Of a stretch of DNA of 42,610 nt, positions 24,360 to 32,570 are shown piece by piece; position 1 is the stretch's first letter, and the number at the start of each line of letters is the position of its first letter. The translations under genes and the position numbers were made by a program. Under the pieces are notes generated by a model. The model was not told where the DNA came from. It saw only the letters and a list, made by a program, of their open reading frames with translations, and did no database searches. Source of the DNA: a bacterium (GTDB lineage: Bacteria; Cyanobacteriota; Vampirovibrionia; Gastranaerophilales; UBA9971); assembly GCA_037147175.1 (NCBI GenBank), contig JBAWVS010000024.1, forward strand, positions 1-42,610. The letters run 5' to 3'.

Positions 24360-25163
24360 TTAAAATGCAAGCAGTAAATTCATAAACTCCATGTCGTCAT
24401 AATCAACATAGCTTGTTGCCTGTTGATTTATACCTGTTTTTATCAAAATTGTATTATTGGAATTTTGTTTAAGAAGGTTTACAGGTAAAGGAATCTCCTG
24501 ATCATCACCGTTAATTTTGATATCAGTAACTTTTTTTGAATTAATATAAAGCTGCATGGAAGAGCTATAAGCTTTTATTCTTGCTTTGCCATCTACAGTG
24601 TGCGCCATTTTTGTATCTAAACCTATTATTGTGCCAATTTTTAAGACAGGATTGCTTTTGTTGTCAATTTTGTTAACAAAAAATTCTTTAAAAAAATCGG
24701 CCCCTTCTGATTGTAGTTTAAAATCCTCCGCATTTGCAGATTTTTTAGAATAATTATCATCCCCGAGATGGTGAATTTCGCTGTCTATAACTATCTCGTT
24801 ACCAAAAAGTTTTGTTATGGCTATAGTTAAAGGATTGCCGTTTTTGCTTTCGTCTATTGTCAAAGAAAATGGCTTATAGCCGTTAGCCTTAACAGAAAGG
24901 ATAGCAGGGCCTTTAAAAGAAGTATCAAGTTTAAATTGTCCAGAATTGTTAGTTTTTGTAAAAAGACCTTCCGCTGGAATTGAGACTTCAGCCCCGGAAA
25001 TGGGGTTTCCTGTTGTGCCATCAACAACAATATGTGATTTTTCCAGAAATTCTTCTTTGTTTATATTTCCGGAAAGAGTTTGTGCGGCACAAAATTCGCA
25101 AAAGCACGTGTTAATAAAGACTGATAAGGATAAAAAAAGAATAAAAACATTAAATTTTTTCAT
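24360..25163 (-). CDS. Secreted protein with carboxypeptidase regulatory-like domain
   Basis: This 267-residue exported protein has a signal peptide at 1-28 (KKFNVFILFLSLSVFINTCFC, then AAQ). Residues 45-115 form a CarboxypepD_reg/transthyretin-like beta-sandwich (VVDGTTGNPISGAEVSIPAEG, NNSGQFKL, PAILSVKANGYKPFSL). The rest (130-267) looks like a beta-rich galactose-binding-type module (GKARIKAYSSSMQLYINSKKV, NTILIKTG). No catalytic residues are evident, so a cell-surface binding or structural role is likely. It is the most upstream gene of the minus-strand run that continues with the formyltransferase 46 bases below. Confidence 0.75.
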   Translation of the reverse strand: MKKFNVFILFLSLSVFINTCFCEFCAAQTLSGNINKEEFLEKSHIVVDGTTGNPISGAEVSIPAEGLFTKTNNSGQFKLDTSFKGPAILSVKANGYKPFSLTIDESKNGNPLTIAITKLFGNEIVIDSEIHHLGDDNYSKKSANAEDFKLQSEGADFFKEFFVNKIDNKSNPVLKIGTIIGLDTKMAHTVDGKARIKAYSSSMQLYINSKKVTDIKINGDDQEIPLPVNLLKQNSNNTILIKTGINQQATSYVDYDDMEFMNLLLAF

Positions 25164-25300
25164 TTTCCCGAGTCTAATTTGTATATGTAACCAATAAAAT
25201 TCAGTTTATATGTGAATCGTTTAAATTTTAAAAGCAAACAGTATATTTTACATTCGAGAGTGGAACTAAACCGTCAAGCCATTTTTTTGAAATTGGTATA

Positions 25301-25366
25301 AAATCTGGACTATCTTTACATAAATCTGGATTATGTCAGCAAAAGTCTGGATTATCGTTGTATAAA
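25301..25366 (+). repeat. Three direct repeats with 21-bp period
   Basis: AAATCTGGACTAT, AAATCTGGATTAT and AAAGTCTGGATTAT occur with TCTGG at 25304, 25325 and 25346, exactly 21 bases apart, two turns of the helix. This is the layout of an operator array bound on one face of the DNA. The array lies about 160 bases before the tail-fibre-like gene and 140 bases from the divergent secreted-protein gene, so either could be the target. Confidence 0.8.
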
Positions 25367-25449
25367 TTTATTTTGAATCAGAGTGTTTATAAATGTTTTA
25401 TCCATACAAAAATTGTTAACTAATAAAACAAAATTAACTCTTTGTTGAA

Positions 25450-25481
25450 AGAATAACGGGGTTTTTCCCGTATGTTATTCT
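25450..25481 (+). promoter_or_regulatory. Bulged hairpin in the leader of the tail-fibre-like gene
   Basis: AGAATAAC (25450-25457) pairs with GTTATTCT (25474-25481); the stem continues as GGG/CCC around a T-rich loop, with a small bulge. No U-tract follows, so it is not a standard terminator. It lies 43 bases before ATG 25525 and may control the transcript or be an inverted operator. Confidence 0.5.
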
Positions 25482-25524
25482 GTGGAGAAAATAAAAAAAA
25501 GATATTTAGCGGGAAAGGAGTCTT

Positions 25525-27396
25525 ATGACAAGTATTAACAATTTAACGCAGTTTGTTCCGGGAACAAAAGCCCTTGCAAGTGAGATAAACGATAATTTTG
25601 AAACTCTAAGGCAGGGGCACAATAGTCAGGAAACAAGATTAGGCACTCTTGAAACTAATTTTACAACTCTTGAAACTAATGGCGGCGAGGATCTTATAAA
25701 TGTTGAAAAAGCAGGTGCAAAATGTGACGATCTTACTGACGATACGGCTATTATTCAAAGTATTCTCGATTCAGGCAAAAATCCGTTTATTCCTGCCAAT
25801 AAAAGTGTAAAAATTACAAACACCCTCGTTTTTAAGGCTTTAGGGCAGGGGATATTTGGCGCAAATTCTTATACATCAGTTCTTCGCTGGCATGGTGCAG
25901 CTAATGGACTTATGATAAATGCTTCTTATAATAATGTGAGAATTGAAAATATAAAATTGGACGGGCTTAGCACTTCCGGAGTAAATGGAATTAACCTTGC
26001 AAAAAACAGCAGTACTTATAATCAGATTTTGAGGAATGTAAGAGTTTCATCTTGTGGCGGAGTCGGAATTCAGGGGTTTGATGCAGATAGCCCGCAATAT
26101 TTTGCAAATGATGTTTATTTCGAAAAATGTCAGGTTTCTTCTTGTATAACCGGCATGTCATTTAGAGTTCCGACACAGCATTTAACAGATTGCAGGTTTG
26201 ATGGATGCTCAACAGCTCTTGCAGCTTATGCAAACTCAAAAATAAACATTTCCGGCGGAATTTTTTCTGCAAACGAATATGATATAAAGTATGATAATGC
26301 TGAAATTACTTGTTCAGGTTCAAAATTTGAAAATGGAACACAGAAAATATTTTCAACATTTACGGGTTCTTCTGCAAATTTAAGCCTGTTATCGATGATT
26401 GGCTGTCATATTCATACTCTTACAACGCAAGTTTATGCTATAGACCTGTCAGAAGTTACAACGAGCGGCTCTTTTGTTTTTCTCGGAAATACTTTTGCAA
26501 GTGATTCGGCAACAAAAAATATTAATCTAAGCAGCAAAGTAAGCAATTTTATCAGTCATAATAGTAATATAGGCAGTATAAAAGGAGCTTTTAACCTTAC
26601 CAAAAGCGGATATGTTCCTTATTCAGTCTCAAGCGGTTCTATTGATGCCAACGGTTATGCTTCATTTATTTCTAAAGTAGATAATTCAACGGTAACAATA
26701 CAGGCTACAAGTACAAATATTGTTTTAATTTATCCGGATTCCTCACAGGAAATAATACCGGCAGACCAAAACGTTGCTTCTATTGCTGATAGTTCAACAA
26801 CCGTATTTATTAAAGAAAAAAATAACGATATAGTTCAAAAAGCCACCGGCGTTACGGAAAGTTATCAAGTACCTTCAGGCGGCTCCGACGGAGATTATTG
26901 GTTACAAATATCCGTTAAACCTTATAAACCTTTTAAAAAAATATCGGGAGTGTGGACAGAAACACAATTTGTAAAGCTCGGAGAAGCGACAAAAACATCT
27001 GGTACTCTTGGAACGCCTATAAGTTATGCCTTTAACGGGCAATGTATTTCTCTAGAATACACAGGGGCAACCTCAACAACAACAGTTATAAATCATAATA
27101 TCGGAACAACAAAAATAAAAACAAAAGCTATGGCAAGATGCGCTACCGTAGATGGTTCTTATGCCGTTAATGATATTGGAGAAGTCTTTACAGGATCAGA
27201 TCCCGCAATAATGGATCAATATGGGACAGTAGTCCATTTTATACATGGAAGAGCGCCAATAACAAAAATCACTAAAAATACTTTATCTGTTAGTATATCT
27301 TCATTTTTTCTGACAGATATTGAACCTTCAAGAGGTGTAACAGCGCAAACAGCAGGTTCTTGGAAAATATACACAATTTCAGAAAGGGCATTTTAA
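25525..27396 (+). CDS. Tail-fibre/tailspike-like beta-helix protein
   Basis: This 623-residue protein has the organisation of phage tail proteins. The N-terminal 30 residues (FVPGTKALASEINDNFETL) match the short adaptor motif at the start of many tail fibres. A coiled region follows (SQETRLGTLETNFTTLE), then a pectate-lyase-3-like parallel beta-helix from about 60 to 330 (VEKAGAKCDDLTDDTAIIQSIL, ILRNVRVSSCGG, YFEKCQVSSC), typical of tailspikes that bind or cleave polysaccharide. The C-terminal part (430-623) is beta-rich and may be a receptor-binding or trimerisation tip. There is no signal peptide. GGGAAAGGAG precedes ATG 25525. Its small partner gene begins one base after the stop. No capsid, terminase or tail-tube gene is in the window, so it is either a prophage remnant or a domesticated cassette. 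Confidence 0.75.
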   Translation: MTSINNLTQFVPGTKALASEINDNFETLRQGHNSQETRLGTLETNFTTLETNGGEDLINVEKAGAKCDDLTDDTAIIQSILDSGKNPFIPANKSVKITNTLVFKALGQGIFGANSYTSVLRWHGAANGLMINASYNNVRIENIKLDGLSTSGVNGINLAKNSSTYNQILRNVRVSSCGGVGIQGFDADSPQYFANDVYFEKCQVSSCITGMSFRVPTQHLTDCRFDGCSTALAAYANSKINISGGIFSANEYDIKYDNAEITCSGSKFENGTQKIFSTFTGSSANLSLLSMIGCHIHTLTTQVYAIDLSEVTTSGSFVFLGNTFASDSATKNINLSSKVSNFISHNSNIGSIKGAFNLTKSGYVPYSVSSGSIDANGYASFISKVDNSTVTIQATSTNIVLIYPDSSQEIIPADQNVASIADSSTTVFIKEKNNDIVQKATGVTESYQVPSGGSDGDYWLQISVKPYKPFKKISGVWTETQFVKLGEATKTSGTLGTPISYAFNGQCISLEYTGATSTTTVINHNIGTTKIKTKAMARCATVDGSYAVNDIGEVFTGSDPAIMDQYGTVVHFIHGRAPITKITKNTLSVSISSFFLTDIEPSRGVTAQTAGSWKIYTISERAF

Positions 27397-27397
27397 T

Positions 27398-27721
27398 ATG
27401 TTGAAAAATTGCAGAATTTTAAATAAAAATACAAATGAATTATTTTTTGGTCAAATAGATACCGAATTTGAAAATTTATCGGAATATGAACTTGCTGAAA
27501 TTCCCGATGATCAAAAATTATACAAATTTGAAAACGGACAAATTGTTGAGTATGCCGAAAATCAAACAGAAAATCATAATTCTTTAATAATTCAGCAAAT
27601 ACATCAAATAGAAGCATCGCAAAGCAGGGCTTCAAGAGAAGCCATTTTGTACGGTGATAAAACAAGGCTTGAACAGTATGAACAGCAAATAATAAATCTA
27701 AGAAATCAGATAACTAATTAA
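27398..27721 (+). CDS. Small tail-fibre partner protein (assembly chaperone-like)
   Basis: This 107-residue hydrophilic protein begins one base after the stop of the tail-fibre-like gene, with AAAGGG upstream, so the two are co-translated. It has a short beta-rich start (NKNTNELFFGQIDTEF) and a helical C-terminus (SRASREAILYGDKTRLEQYEQQIINLRNQ). Short acidic proteins directly behind tail-fibre genes are often fibre-assembly chaperones or tail assembly proteins; that role is inferred from position and size, not from a recognised domain. Confidence 0.6.
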   Translation: MLKNCRILNKNTNELFFGQIDTEFENLSEYELAEIPDDQKLYKFENGQIVEYAENQTENHNSLIIQQIHQIEASQSRASREAILYGDKTRLEQYEQQIINLRNQITN

Positions 27722-27748
27722 AAAAATAAAAATAAAAATTTTGTTATT

Positions 27749-27797
27749 CTCCGGCAATAAACTTTGTTATAAGATGTTGCTGGAGTTTTTATTTTTT
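27749..27797 (+). terminator. Terminator after the tail-fibre cassette
   Basis: CTCCGGCAA (27749-27757) pairs with TTGCTGGAG (27777-27785) with one G-T pair, followed by TTTTTATTTTTT. It closes the two-gene unit 25525-27721. Confidence 0.85.
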
Positions 27798-27827
27798 GAA
27801 TACAAATTTAAATAAAAGGAGAATGTT

Positions 27828-28175
27828 ATGAAAAAAGTTTATTTTATTTTTGGAATATTAATTATTGCAGATTTATTTTATTTTTCTTTTGTAAATCACG
27901 GTCCTTCTTTAACACTTAATTATAAACCTTTGATTAACGGTATTCCGGTTGATTCGGGCTGGATATATTTAATTATCGGTTTATATGGCGTTTTAGCAGG
28001 CTTTTTGCTCACTTATTCAAAAAATATTGAACTTAAAGAAAAAATTAAAAAATTATCAAGAAATGTCGAAAAAACTTCTATAGTGTCAGAAGAAAGTTCT
28101 GATAAAGTAAAAGCACTTGAAGCTAAAATTCAGACTCTTGAAACTGCTTTAAAAGAAGCTTTGAATAAAAATTAA
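27828..28175 (+). CDS. Membrane protein with coiled-coil tail (LapA-like)
   Basis: This 115-residue protein has two membrane helices (residues 4-23, VYFIFGILIIADLFYFSF; and 46-64, WIYLIIGLYGVLAGFLLTY) followed by a charged coiled coil to the C-terminus (KALEAKIQTLETALKEAL). The plan of two helices and a cytoplasmic coiled coil is that of LapA/YciS-type proteins, but sequence support is weak. AAAGGAGAATGTT precedes ATG 27828. It is separated from the tail-fibre cassette by a terminator, so it probably has its own promoter. Confidence 0.65.
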   Translation: MKKVYFIFGILIIADLFYFSFVNHGPSLTLNYKPLINGIPVDSGWIYLIIGLYGVLAGFLLTYSKNIELKEKIKKLSRNVEKTSIVSEESSDKVKALEAKIQTLETALKEALNKN

Positions 28176-28250
28176 TAGTATTATAAAATATAGTTGTATA
28201 ATAACTATTACTTTTTCGGGAAAATAGGCATAATATCGGGAGATACCAAC

Positions 28251-28634
28251 ATGGCAAAGGCAATTAATTGGCCTAAAGAATTTTATGACGAAGTGATTTC
28301 AGAGGACATGGAATCTGTAAGAATAGCAATTAGACCCGGAAGTCTTTATTTTGATAATTGTTATTATACTCCTGACGAGGTTGTTGATATCAGGGTTGAT
28401 CATAAAATTGTCAGACAAGGCATTATAGTGGGCGATCTTGAACTTGTAAAAATAAAAGATATCTCTGATGAAAATTTGGCAAAATATAAAAAAAGCATGT
28501 CGAATAAAAAAGATTTGATAGATTTTTTGTCAAAAAATTATAATCAACAGATAAATGACGATGATGAAGTGACTTTAATAACTTATAAAAATCTTGAAAT
28601 AGCAGCTCCTGACGACGATGATCCCCACATGTAA
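28251..28634 (+). CDS. Acidic protein of unknown function, 127 residues
   Basis: GGGAG lies 8 bases before ATG 28251; the open frame continues to TTG 28194, but that start has no ribosome site. The product is a soluble alpha/beta protein with a hydrophobic strand pattern (SVRIAIRPGSLYFDNCYY, VVDIRVDHKIVRQGIIVGDLELVKI) and a very acidic C-terminus (PDDDDPHM). There is no signal peptide or membrane helix. I do not recognise it. A strand-rich core with the motif LELVKIKDIS could be an RNA- or protein-binding fold such as ASCH or PUA; this is speculation. Confidence 0.6.
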   Translation: MAKAINWPKEFYDEVISEDMESVRIAIRPGSLYFDNCYYTPDEVVDIRVDHKIVRQGIIVGDLELVKIKDISDENLAKYKKSMSNKKDLIDFLSKNYNQQINDDDEVTLITYKNLEIAAPDDDDPHM

Positions 28635-28766
28635 AAAATATGTTAAATTTTGTAAATTGTATGTGCGTCAACTATGAATTTTTTGTTATCACGAGTTTTA
28701 AGTAATTAGATAAAAGAAAACAAATTTAAAGCGTGAGGGAAATTAAGAAATAAACGGGTCTAAAAA

Positions 28767-29099
28767 ATGAAAAGTATGAAAAATTTAAAGTTCACCAATG
28801 AACTAAAAGGTATCGGTCCAAAGTTACGATGGTTTTTGTTTACCCAGATGCAGGATCTCAAATTAACATCAGAGTACATTAATTTTATTTGTCCTGATTC
28901 CGGTAGAAAAAACAATGAAATGTCCAATCCGATTGAAAGTTTGGAAAAAATGGTGAAACAGGCGCTTATTAGAGAGTTTTCGCCAGAAATTCAGAATTTA
29001 AAGTCATTTGATCTTCTTGTGGCTACTGTCATGCATAACATTCAGGTAAAAGCACTTCAAGGCGATGTCGTAACCGATGAAGAGCTGGATCTTGATTAA
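28767..29099 (+). CDS. Unknown helical protein, 110 residues
   Basis: This soluble protein begins MKSMKNLKFTNELKG; a second ATG three codons in is an alternative start. It is mostly helical with two short clusters (GIGPKLRWFLFTQMQDLKLTSEYINFIC and MVKQALIREFSPEIQ) and ends acidic (DEELDLD). It has one cysteine. No signal peptide. Neighbours are also unknown (28251-28634) and plsC. I give no function. Confidence 0.6.
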   Translation: MKSMKNLKFTNELKGIGPKLRWFLFTQMQDLKLTSEYINFICPDSGRKNNEMSNPIESLEKMVKQALIREFSPEIQNLKSFDLLVATVMHNIQVKALQGDVVTDEELDLD

Positions 29100-29255
29100 A
29101 AAACCGTTTTGATTTAAATTTTAAACTTTAAATTTTGAAAGATTATCATTCTTTTTTCCCAAAAATCCATTTTTTTGCTAAATTGTTATTATACAGCTCC
29201 AAAAAAATAATTGTTTGGTTTAGGTAATAAGTTTAATAAGGATTGTAAGATAGCA

Positions 29256-29942
29256 ATGGCAAATAAGTTTGCAAAAGTCAAACCGGAAAGTTACAACAAA
29301 TTTAAAAAAATATTTCAATATTTCGTAATTTATTTTATAAGTTATCCGTTTTTTAAAATTTTTTTTAGGGTAGAAATTAACGGCAGGGAAAATGTTCCAA
29401 AAGACGGAGCATATATAGTTGCATCAAATCACTCTTCTTATTTTGATCCGTTTATAGTTTGTCTGGCAACAAAAAGGTCTGTAGCTTTTATGGCAAAAGA
29501 AGAACTGTTTCATGTGCCTGTTCTTTCCCCGATTATTCAAGCTTTGGGTGCTTTTTCCGTCAATAGAGAAAAGCTTGAAATTTCAACAATTAAATCCGCA
29601 AAAGATGTTTTATCCAAAACAAAATGGCTTTTAGGAATTTTCCCTGAAGGAACAAGAGTAAAAGCTAAAAAAGTAGGCAAAATAAATTCAGGTTTTGGCT
29701 ATCTTGCAAAAACAACAAAAACAAAAGTGCTTCCTGTCGGAATAGACTTTAGAAGACCTTTTTGTCCGTTTTTTGGGAAACTTGTTGTAAGAATAGGTCC
29801 GTTAATAGAAGTTTCCAGCAATCCTGAAGAACTACTTGATAAGTGGGGAAAGTCAATTTCTGAGCTTACAGGTTTTTATTACAGCAAAGAAGATTCTATA
29901 CAAAGCGAAACTGATACGGCTACAGATTCTACACCTGCTTAA
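29256..29942 (+). CDS. plsC: 1-acyl-sn-glycerol-3-phosphate acyltransferase
   Basis: PlsC adds the second acyl chain to lysophosphatidic acid to give phosphatidic acid at the inner membrane. The 228-residue protein has the catalytic NHSSYFDP block (His-x4-Asp), the substrate-binding FPEGTR block and the third motif region VGIDFRRPF. A hydrophobic N-terminal segment (IFQYFVIYFISYPFFKIFF) anchors it. The open frame begins at TTG 29211, but ATG 29256 (MANKFAKVK) is a better start with AAGGA upstream at a somewhat long spacing. Its 3' end overlaps the convergent EF-hand gene by 4 bases. Confidence 0.9.
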   Translation: MANKFAKVKPESYNKFKKIFQYFVIYFISYPFFKIFFRVEINGRENVPKDGAYIVASNHSSYFDPFIVCLATKRSVAFMAKEELFHVPVLSPIIQALGAFSVNREKLEISTIKSAKDVLSKTKWLLGIFPEGTRVKAKKVGKINSGFGYLAKTTKTKVLPVGIDFRRPFCPFFGKLVVRIGPLIEVSSNPEELLDKWGKSISELTGFYYSKEDSIQSETDTATDSTPA

Positions 29943-30502
29943 TAATTAGTAAAAGAAGTTTTATTTTGGTTTGTTGTATTAGTGTCTGTTGAATCAGCAG
30001 TATCTGTGCTGTTGCCATCATAAAATACCGATATATTCGAAGCTTTAAAGTCACATAATTCTTTTTTCTTGTCTTCAATTTCTTTATTAAATTTATAAGT
30101 GTTTATTTCTGCTTGAGAAACATGCCCGTCATGATTTGTATCTATTTTATTAAAATTTTGGATTACTTCATCAAGTAGTTTTTTAGAAGTATTTACCGAA
30201 TTACCTGTCTGCCCCGATAAGGTTTTTAGCTGGGCATAAGTTAAGCCTTGTTTATCAATAGAATTTAGCAAATTAGTGAGTTCTTCTTTTGAAATGAACT
30301 GGTTCTGATTTGTATCTATATTGTTAAAATTGAGTTTTAACAGGTCAGAAAAAGGCAAATCTGATGTTGCAATCTGGTTTTGATTTACAAAATCTCCAAG
30401 GGAAATTCCGTTTAGATTAGTCTTGTCTAGTGTGTCATAAACTCTTTGCAAGCCGAATTTTGCATTTAAGAATAACTGGTTTGAATTATATTTGTCCAAC
30501 AT
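29939..30502 (-). CDS. EF-hand protein with two loops
   Basis: This 187-residue protein has two EF-hand loops: residues 63-74 (DTNQNQFISKEE, where Gly6 is replaced by Gln) and 121-132 (DTNHDGHVSQAE, canonical). Helical segments flank both, and a degenerate loop appears near 26 (DKTNLNGISLGDF). The C-terminus (160-187) is Ser/Thr/Asn-rich and low in complexity. There is no signal peptide. Similar in style to the two EF-hand proteins at 2264-3269. It presumably binds calcium; the role is unknown. Its final codons overlap plsC by 4 bases in convergent orientation. Confidence 0.85.
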   Translation of the reverse strand: MLDKYNSNQLFLNAKFGLQRVYDTLDKTNLNGISLGDFVNQNQIATSDLPFSDLLKLNFNNIDTNQNQFISKEELTNLLNSIDKQGLTYAQLKTLSGQTGNSVNTSKKLLDEVIQNFNKIDTNHDGHVSQAEINTYKFNKEIEDKKKELCDFKASNISVFYDGNSTDTADSTDTNTTNQNKTSFTNY

Positions 30503-30592
30503 GGCAAATTCCCCACTTTGGTTACAAAGCTAATTATAATTATATTTTTAAAAAAATCACCATATGTTTGAGTTATTTTTGAAGTGATTTGT

Positions 30593-32320
30593 TTATATGG
30601 AGGTTGTAATCAGTTCAAGGACTTTGTTGACGGCTTCATCTTTTGGAACGATTGTCATTTCGCCTGTTGAGCGGATTTTTATTTCAACATTACCCTCAGT
30701 TATGGTTTTTCCGACAGTTATTCTTACAGGAATACCTATTAAATCAGCATCTTTGAATTTTACTCCTGCTCTTTCAGATCTGTCATCAATGATAACTTCA
30801 ATATTTTTCTCTGTAAGCTCTTTATAGAAAGCTTCTGCTGTTTCCATCTGAAGCGTATCATTTATATTTACGGGAACTATAATTACATGATACGGTGCTA
30901 TAGCCATAGGCCATTTGATTCCATTTTCATCATGATATCTTTCAATAGCAGCCGCAGCAGTTCTTGAAACACCGATTCCGTAACAGCCCATAATAAAAGG
31001 GTTTTCTTTGCCGGTTTCATCCGTAAAAGTTGCTTTCATTTTTTTGGAATATTTTGTCCCGAGTTTAAAAATGTTCCCAACTTCGATTCCTTTGGTAATA
31101 TCAAGTTTTCCGCTGCAGTTAGGACAGATTTCACCTGCCTCGGCAAGCCTGATATCGGTTAATGTTTTAGGAAGATCAATATCTTTGCCCCAGTTAGCCC
31201 CGACTAAATGCACATCAGCTTTGTTAATTCCAACCACAAAGTTCTTTAAGTCCGCTATGCTGTTATCGCCTATAATTTGAACATTAAGTCCTTTTGATCC
31301 GATAAAGCCTGTTTCTAATTCAAGATTAAATTTTTCTCCCAGTTCTTTTACGTCTGCTTCTGTTGCAATTCTCAATTCATTTGCATTAAGAGCATTTTTG
31401 AGTTTAATTTCTTCTATTGTCTTATCGCCTCTGATAAGAGCAAGAACATATCTTTGGTCTGCCACATATACAAGTGATTTACAGATAACAGAAGGTGGAA
31501 TATTCAAGAACTGTGATAAAGTTTCGATGGTTTTTACATTAGGAGTATCAACTTCTCTGGCTTCTGTAAATTTGCCGTCAGTTTCCGCAGGAAGCATTTT
31601 TGACTCGGCTCTGTTTGAATTTGCCGCATAACCGCAGGAATCGCAAAAAAGAACATCGTTTTCTCCGCTGTCAGTTCTGGTTAGTACCATAAACTCATGG
31701 CTTACGCTCCCGCCTATCGCTCCTGAATCGCTTCGTACCATTTTTGTTTCGAGTCCGCATCTGTTGAAAATATTTATATAAGCTTCGGTCATCTTTTGGT
31801 AAGAAACATCAAGACCTTCTTCATCAGCGTCAAAGCTGTAAGCATCTTTCATTATAAATTCTTTGCCTCTTAAAAGTCCGAATCTTGGTCTTATTTCGTC
31901 CCTGAATTTGTCCTGAATCTGATATAAGTTGACAGGAAGCTGCCTGTAAGATTTAATTTCATCTCTTGCGAGGGCTGTAATAATTTCTTCGTGTGTTGGT
32001 CCAAGCGCACACATTTTTCCATGCCTGTCTTTGAGGCGCATTAGTTCTTTTCCATAGACTTCCCATCTTCCTGATTCCTGCCATAGTTCTTCAGGTTGAA
32101 GTATAGGAAGAAGCAATTCTTGTGCATCTTTGGCATCCATTTCTTCACGGATTATATTTTCAATTTTTTTAAGCACTCTGTACATAAGAGGCATGTATGT
32201 ATAAATTCCGCTGGTTGTTTTTCTTATATAGCCTGCCCGTATAAGTAGCTGGTGGCTGATTACTTCTGCATCAGCCGGAGTTTCTCTTAATGTGTTAAAA
32301 AACAGTTTTGACATTTTCAT
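30593..32320 (-). CDS. proS: Prolyl-tRNA synthetase
   Basis: ProS charges tRNA-Pro in the cytoplasm. The 575-residue protein is the bacterial type with a YbaK-like editing insertion. Class II motif 1 region: TSGIYTYMPLMYRVLKKIENIIREE. Motif 2: WEVYGKELMRLKDRHGKMCALGPTHEE. The editing domain occupies about 225-380 (ETLSQFLNIPPSVICKSLVYV, ADLKNFVVGINKAD) and motif 3 is CYGIGVSRTAAAAIE, followed by the anticodon-binding domain. AAAGGG lies 10 bases before ATG 32320. An unusual structured leader with a 28-codon ORF precedes it (32350-32576). Confidence 0.97.
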   Translation of the reverse strand: MKMSKLFFNTLRETPADAEVISHQLLIRAGYIRKTTSGIYTYMPLMYRVLKKIENIIREEMDAKDAQELLLPILQPEELWQESGRWEVYGKELMRLKDRHGKMCALGPTHEEIITALARDEIKSYRQLPVNLYQIQDKFRDEIRPRFGLLRGKEFIMKDAYSFDADEEGLDVSYQKMTEAYINIFNRCGLETKMVRSDSGAIGGSVSHEFMVLTRTDSGENDVLFCDSCGYAANSNRAESKMLPAETDGKFTEAREVDTPNVKTIETLSQFLNIPPSVICKSLVYVADQRYVLALIRGDKTIEEIKLKNALNANELRIATEADVKELGEKFNLELETGFIGSKGLNVQIIGDNSIADLKNFVVGINKADVHLVGANWGKDIDLPKTLTDIRLAEAGEICPNCSGKLDITKGIEVGNIFKLGTKYSKKMKATFTDETGKENPFIMGCYGIGVSRTAAAAIERYHDENGIKWPMAIAPYHVIIVPVNINDTLQMETAEAFYKELTEKNIEVIIDDRSERAGVKFKDADLIGIPVRITVGKTITEGNVEIKIRSTGEMTIVPKDEAVNKVLELITTSI

Positions 32321-32349
32321 GATAAATAACCCTTTAAAAAAAATTTAAA

Positions 32350-32564
32350 TATGTTAAAATAAAAAGGTGGATAGGCAGGGAGCGCTAACTCCCGTTTACT
32401 CTATTCATTTATTAAAATGGTTATTATTTTTAAGATTAGCTCTAGAATTTCTAGGGCTTTTCTTATTATTTTATTCCCATCTATCATAAGCATCACCACC
32501 TTTGCTAAGAAATTTTTACGATTTGCAGTCGTAGCTTAGCGGTAGCGATTAGAGTGCCTACCCG
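32350..32564 (-). promoter_or_regulatory. Structured leader RNA before proS with 5'-3' and RBS fold-back
   Basis: Reading the minus strand from a start near 32564, the first nine bases (GGGTAGGCA, 32563-32555) are complementary to TGCCTATCC near the 3' end (32377-32369, one G-T pair). Nested inside, CGCTAA (32541-32536) matches TTAGCG (32388-32383). The ribosome site of the enclosed ORF, AAAGGTGG (32503-32496), is exactly complementary to CCACCTTT (32370-32363), which runs into T5ATTTT. The 3' arm can also form its own hairpin (GGGAG/CTCCC). These pairings compete: the two long-range contacts share 32369-32370. The region ends 30-40 bases before proS. It may be an attenuator, a type I toxin mRNA, or both. 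Confidence 0.6.
32401..32487 (-). CDS. 28-residue amphipathic peptide (leader peptide or type I toxin-like)
   Basis: The frame starts at ATG 32487 and stops at TAG 32401, with AAAGGTGG nine bases upstream; an in-frame ATG at 32493 is an alternative. The peptide (MIDGNKIIRKALEILELI... ending ILINE) contains nine isoleucines and five leucines in 28 residues, arranged as an amphipathic or membrane-seeking helix with Lys/Arg near the start and Glu at the end. It has no proline codon, so classical proline attenuation of proS is unlikely. Codon use is heavy in ATA and CTA. The surrounding RNA can hide the ribosome site. Size and plan recall AapA- or Hok-type small toxins; sequence similarity to any known toxin is not claimed. 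Confidence 0.5.
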   Translation of the reverse strand: MIDGNKIIRKALEILELILKIITILINE

Positions 32565-32570
32565 AAAATA

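Larger units (their letters stand above)
25164..25524. other. Divergent regulatory region upstream of the tail-fibre-like gene
   Basis: These 361 bases lie between divergent genes and hold three 21-bp-phased direct repeats (25301-25366) and a bulged hairpin in the presumed 5' leader (25450-25481). GGGAAAGGAG precedes ATG 25525. No coding frame is seen. Confidence 0.6.

Noticed and set aside
25301-25366. CRISPR array
   Set aside because: The period is only 21 bp, the repeat core is about 13 bp and imperfect, and there are no spacers of constant unique content and no cas genes.
32526-32563. tRNA-like D-arm sequence (GTCGTAGCTTAGCGGTAGCG) on the plus strand
   Set aside because: No anticodon arm, T-arm (GTTCRA) or acceptor partner follows; the segment is explained by the pairings of the proS leader on the other strand.
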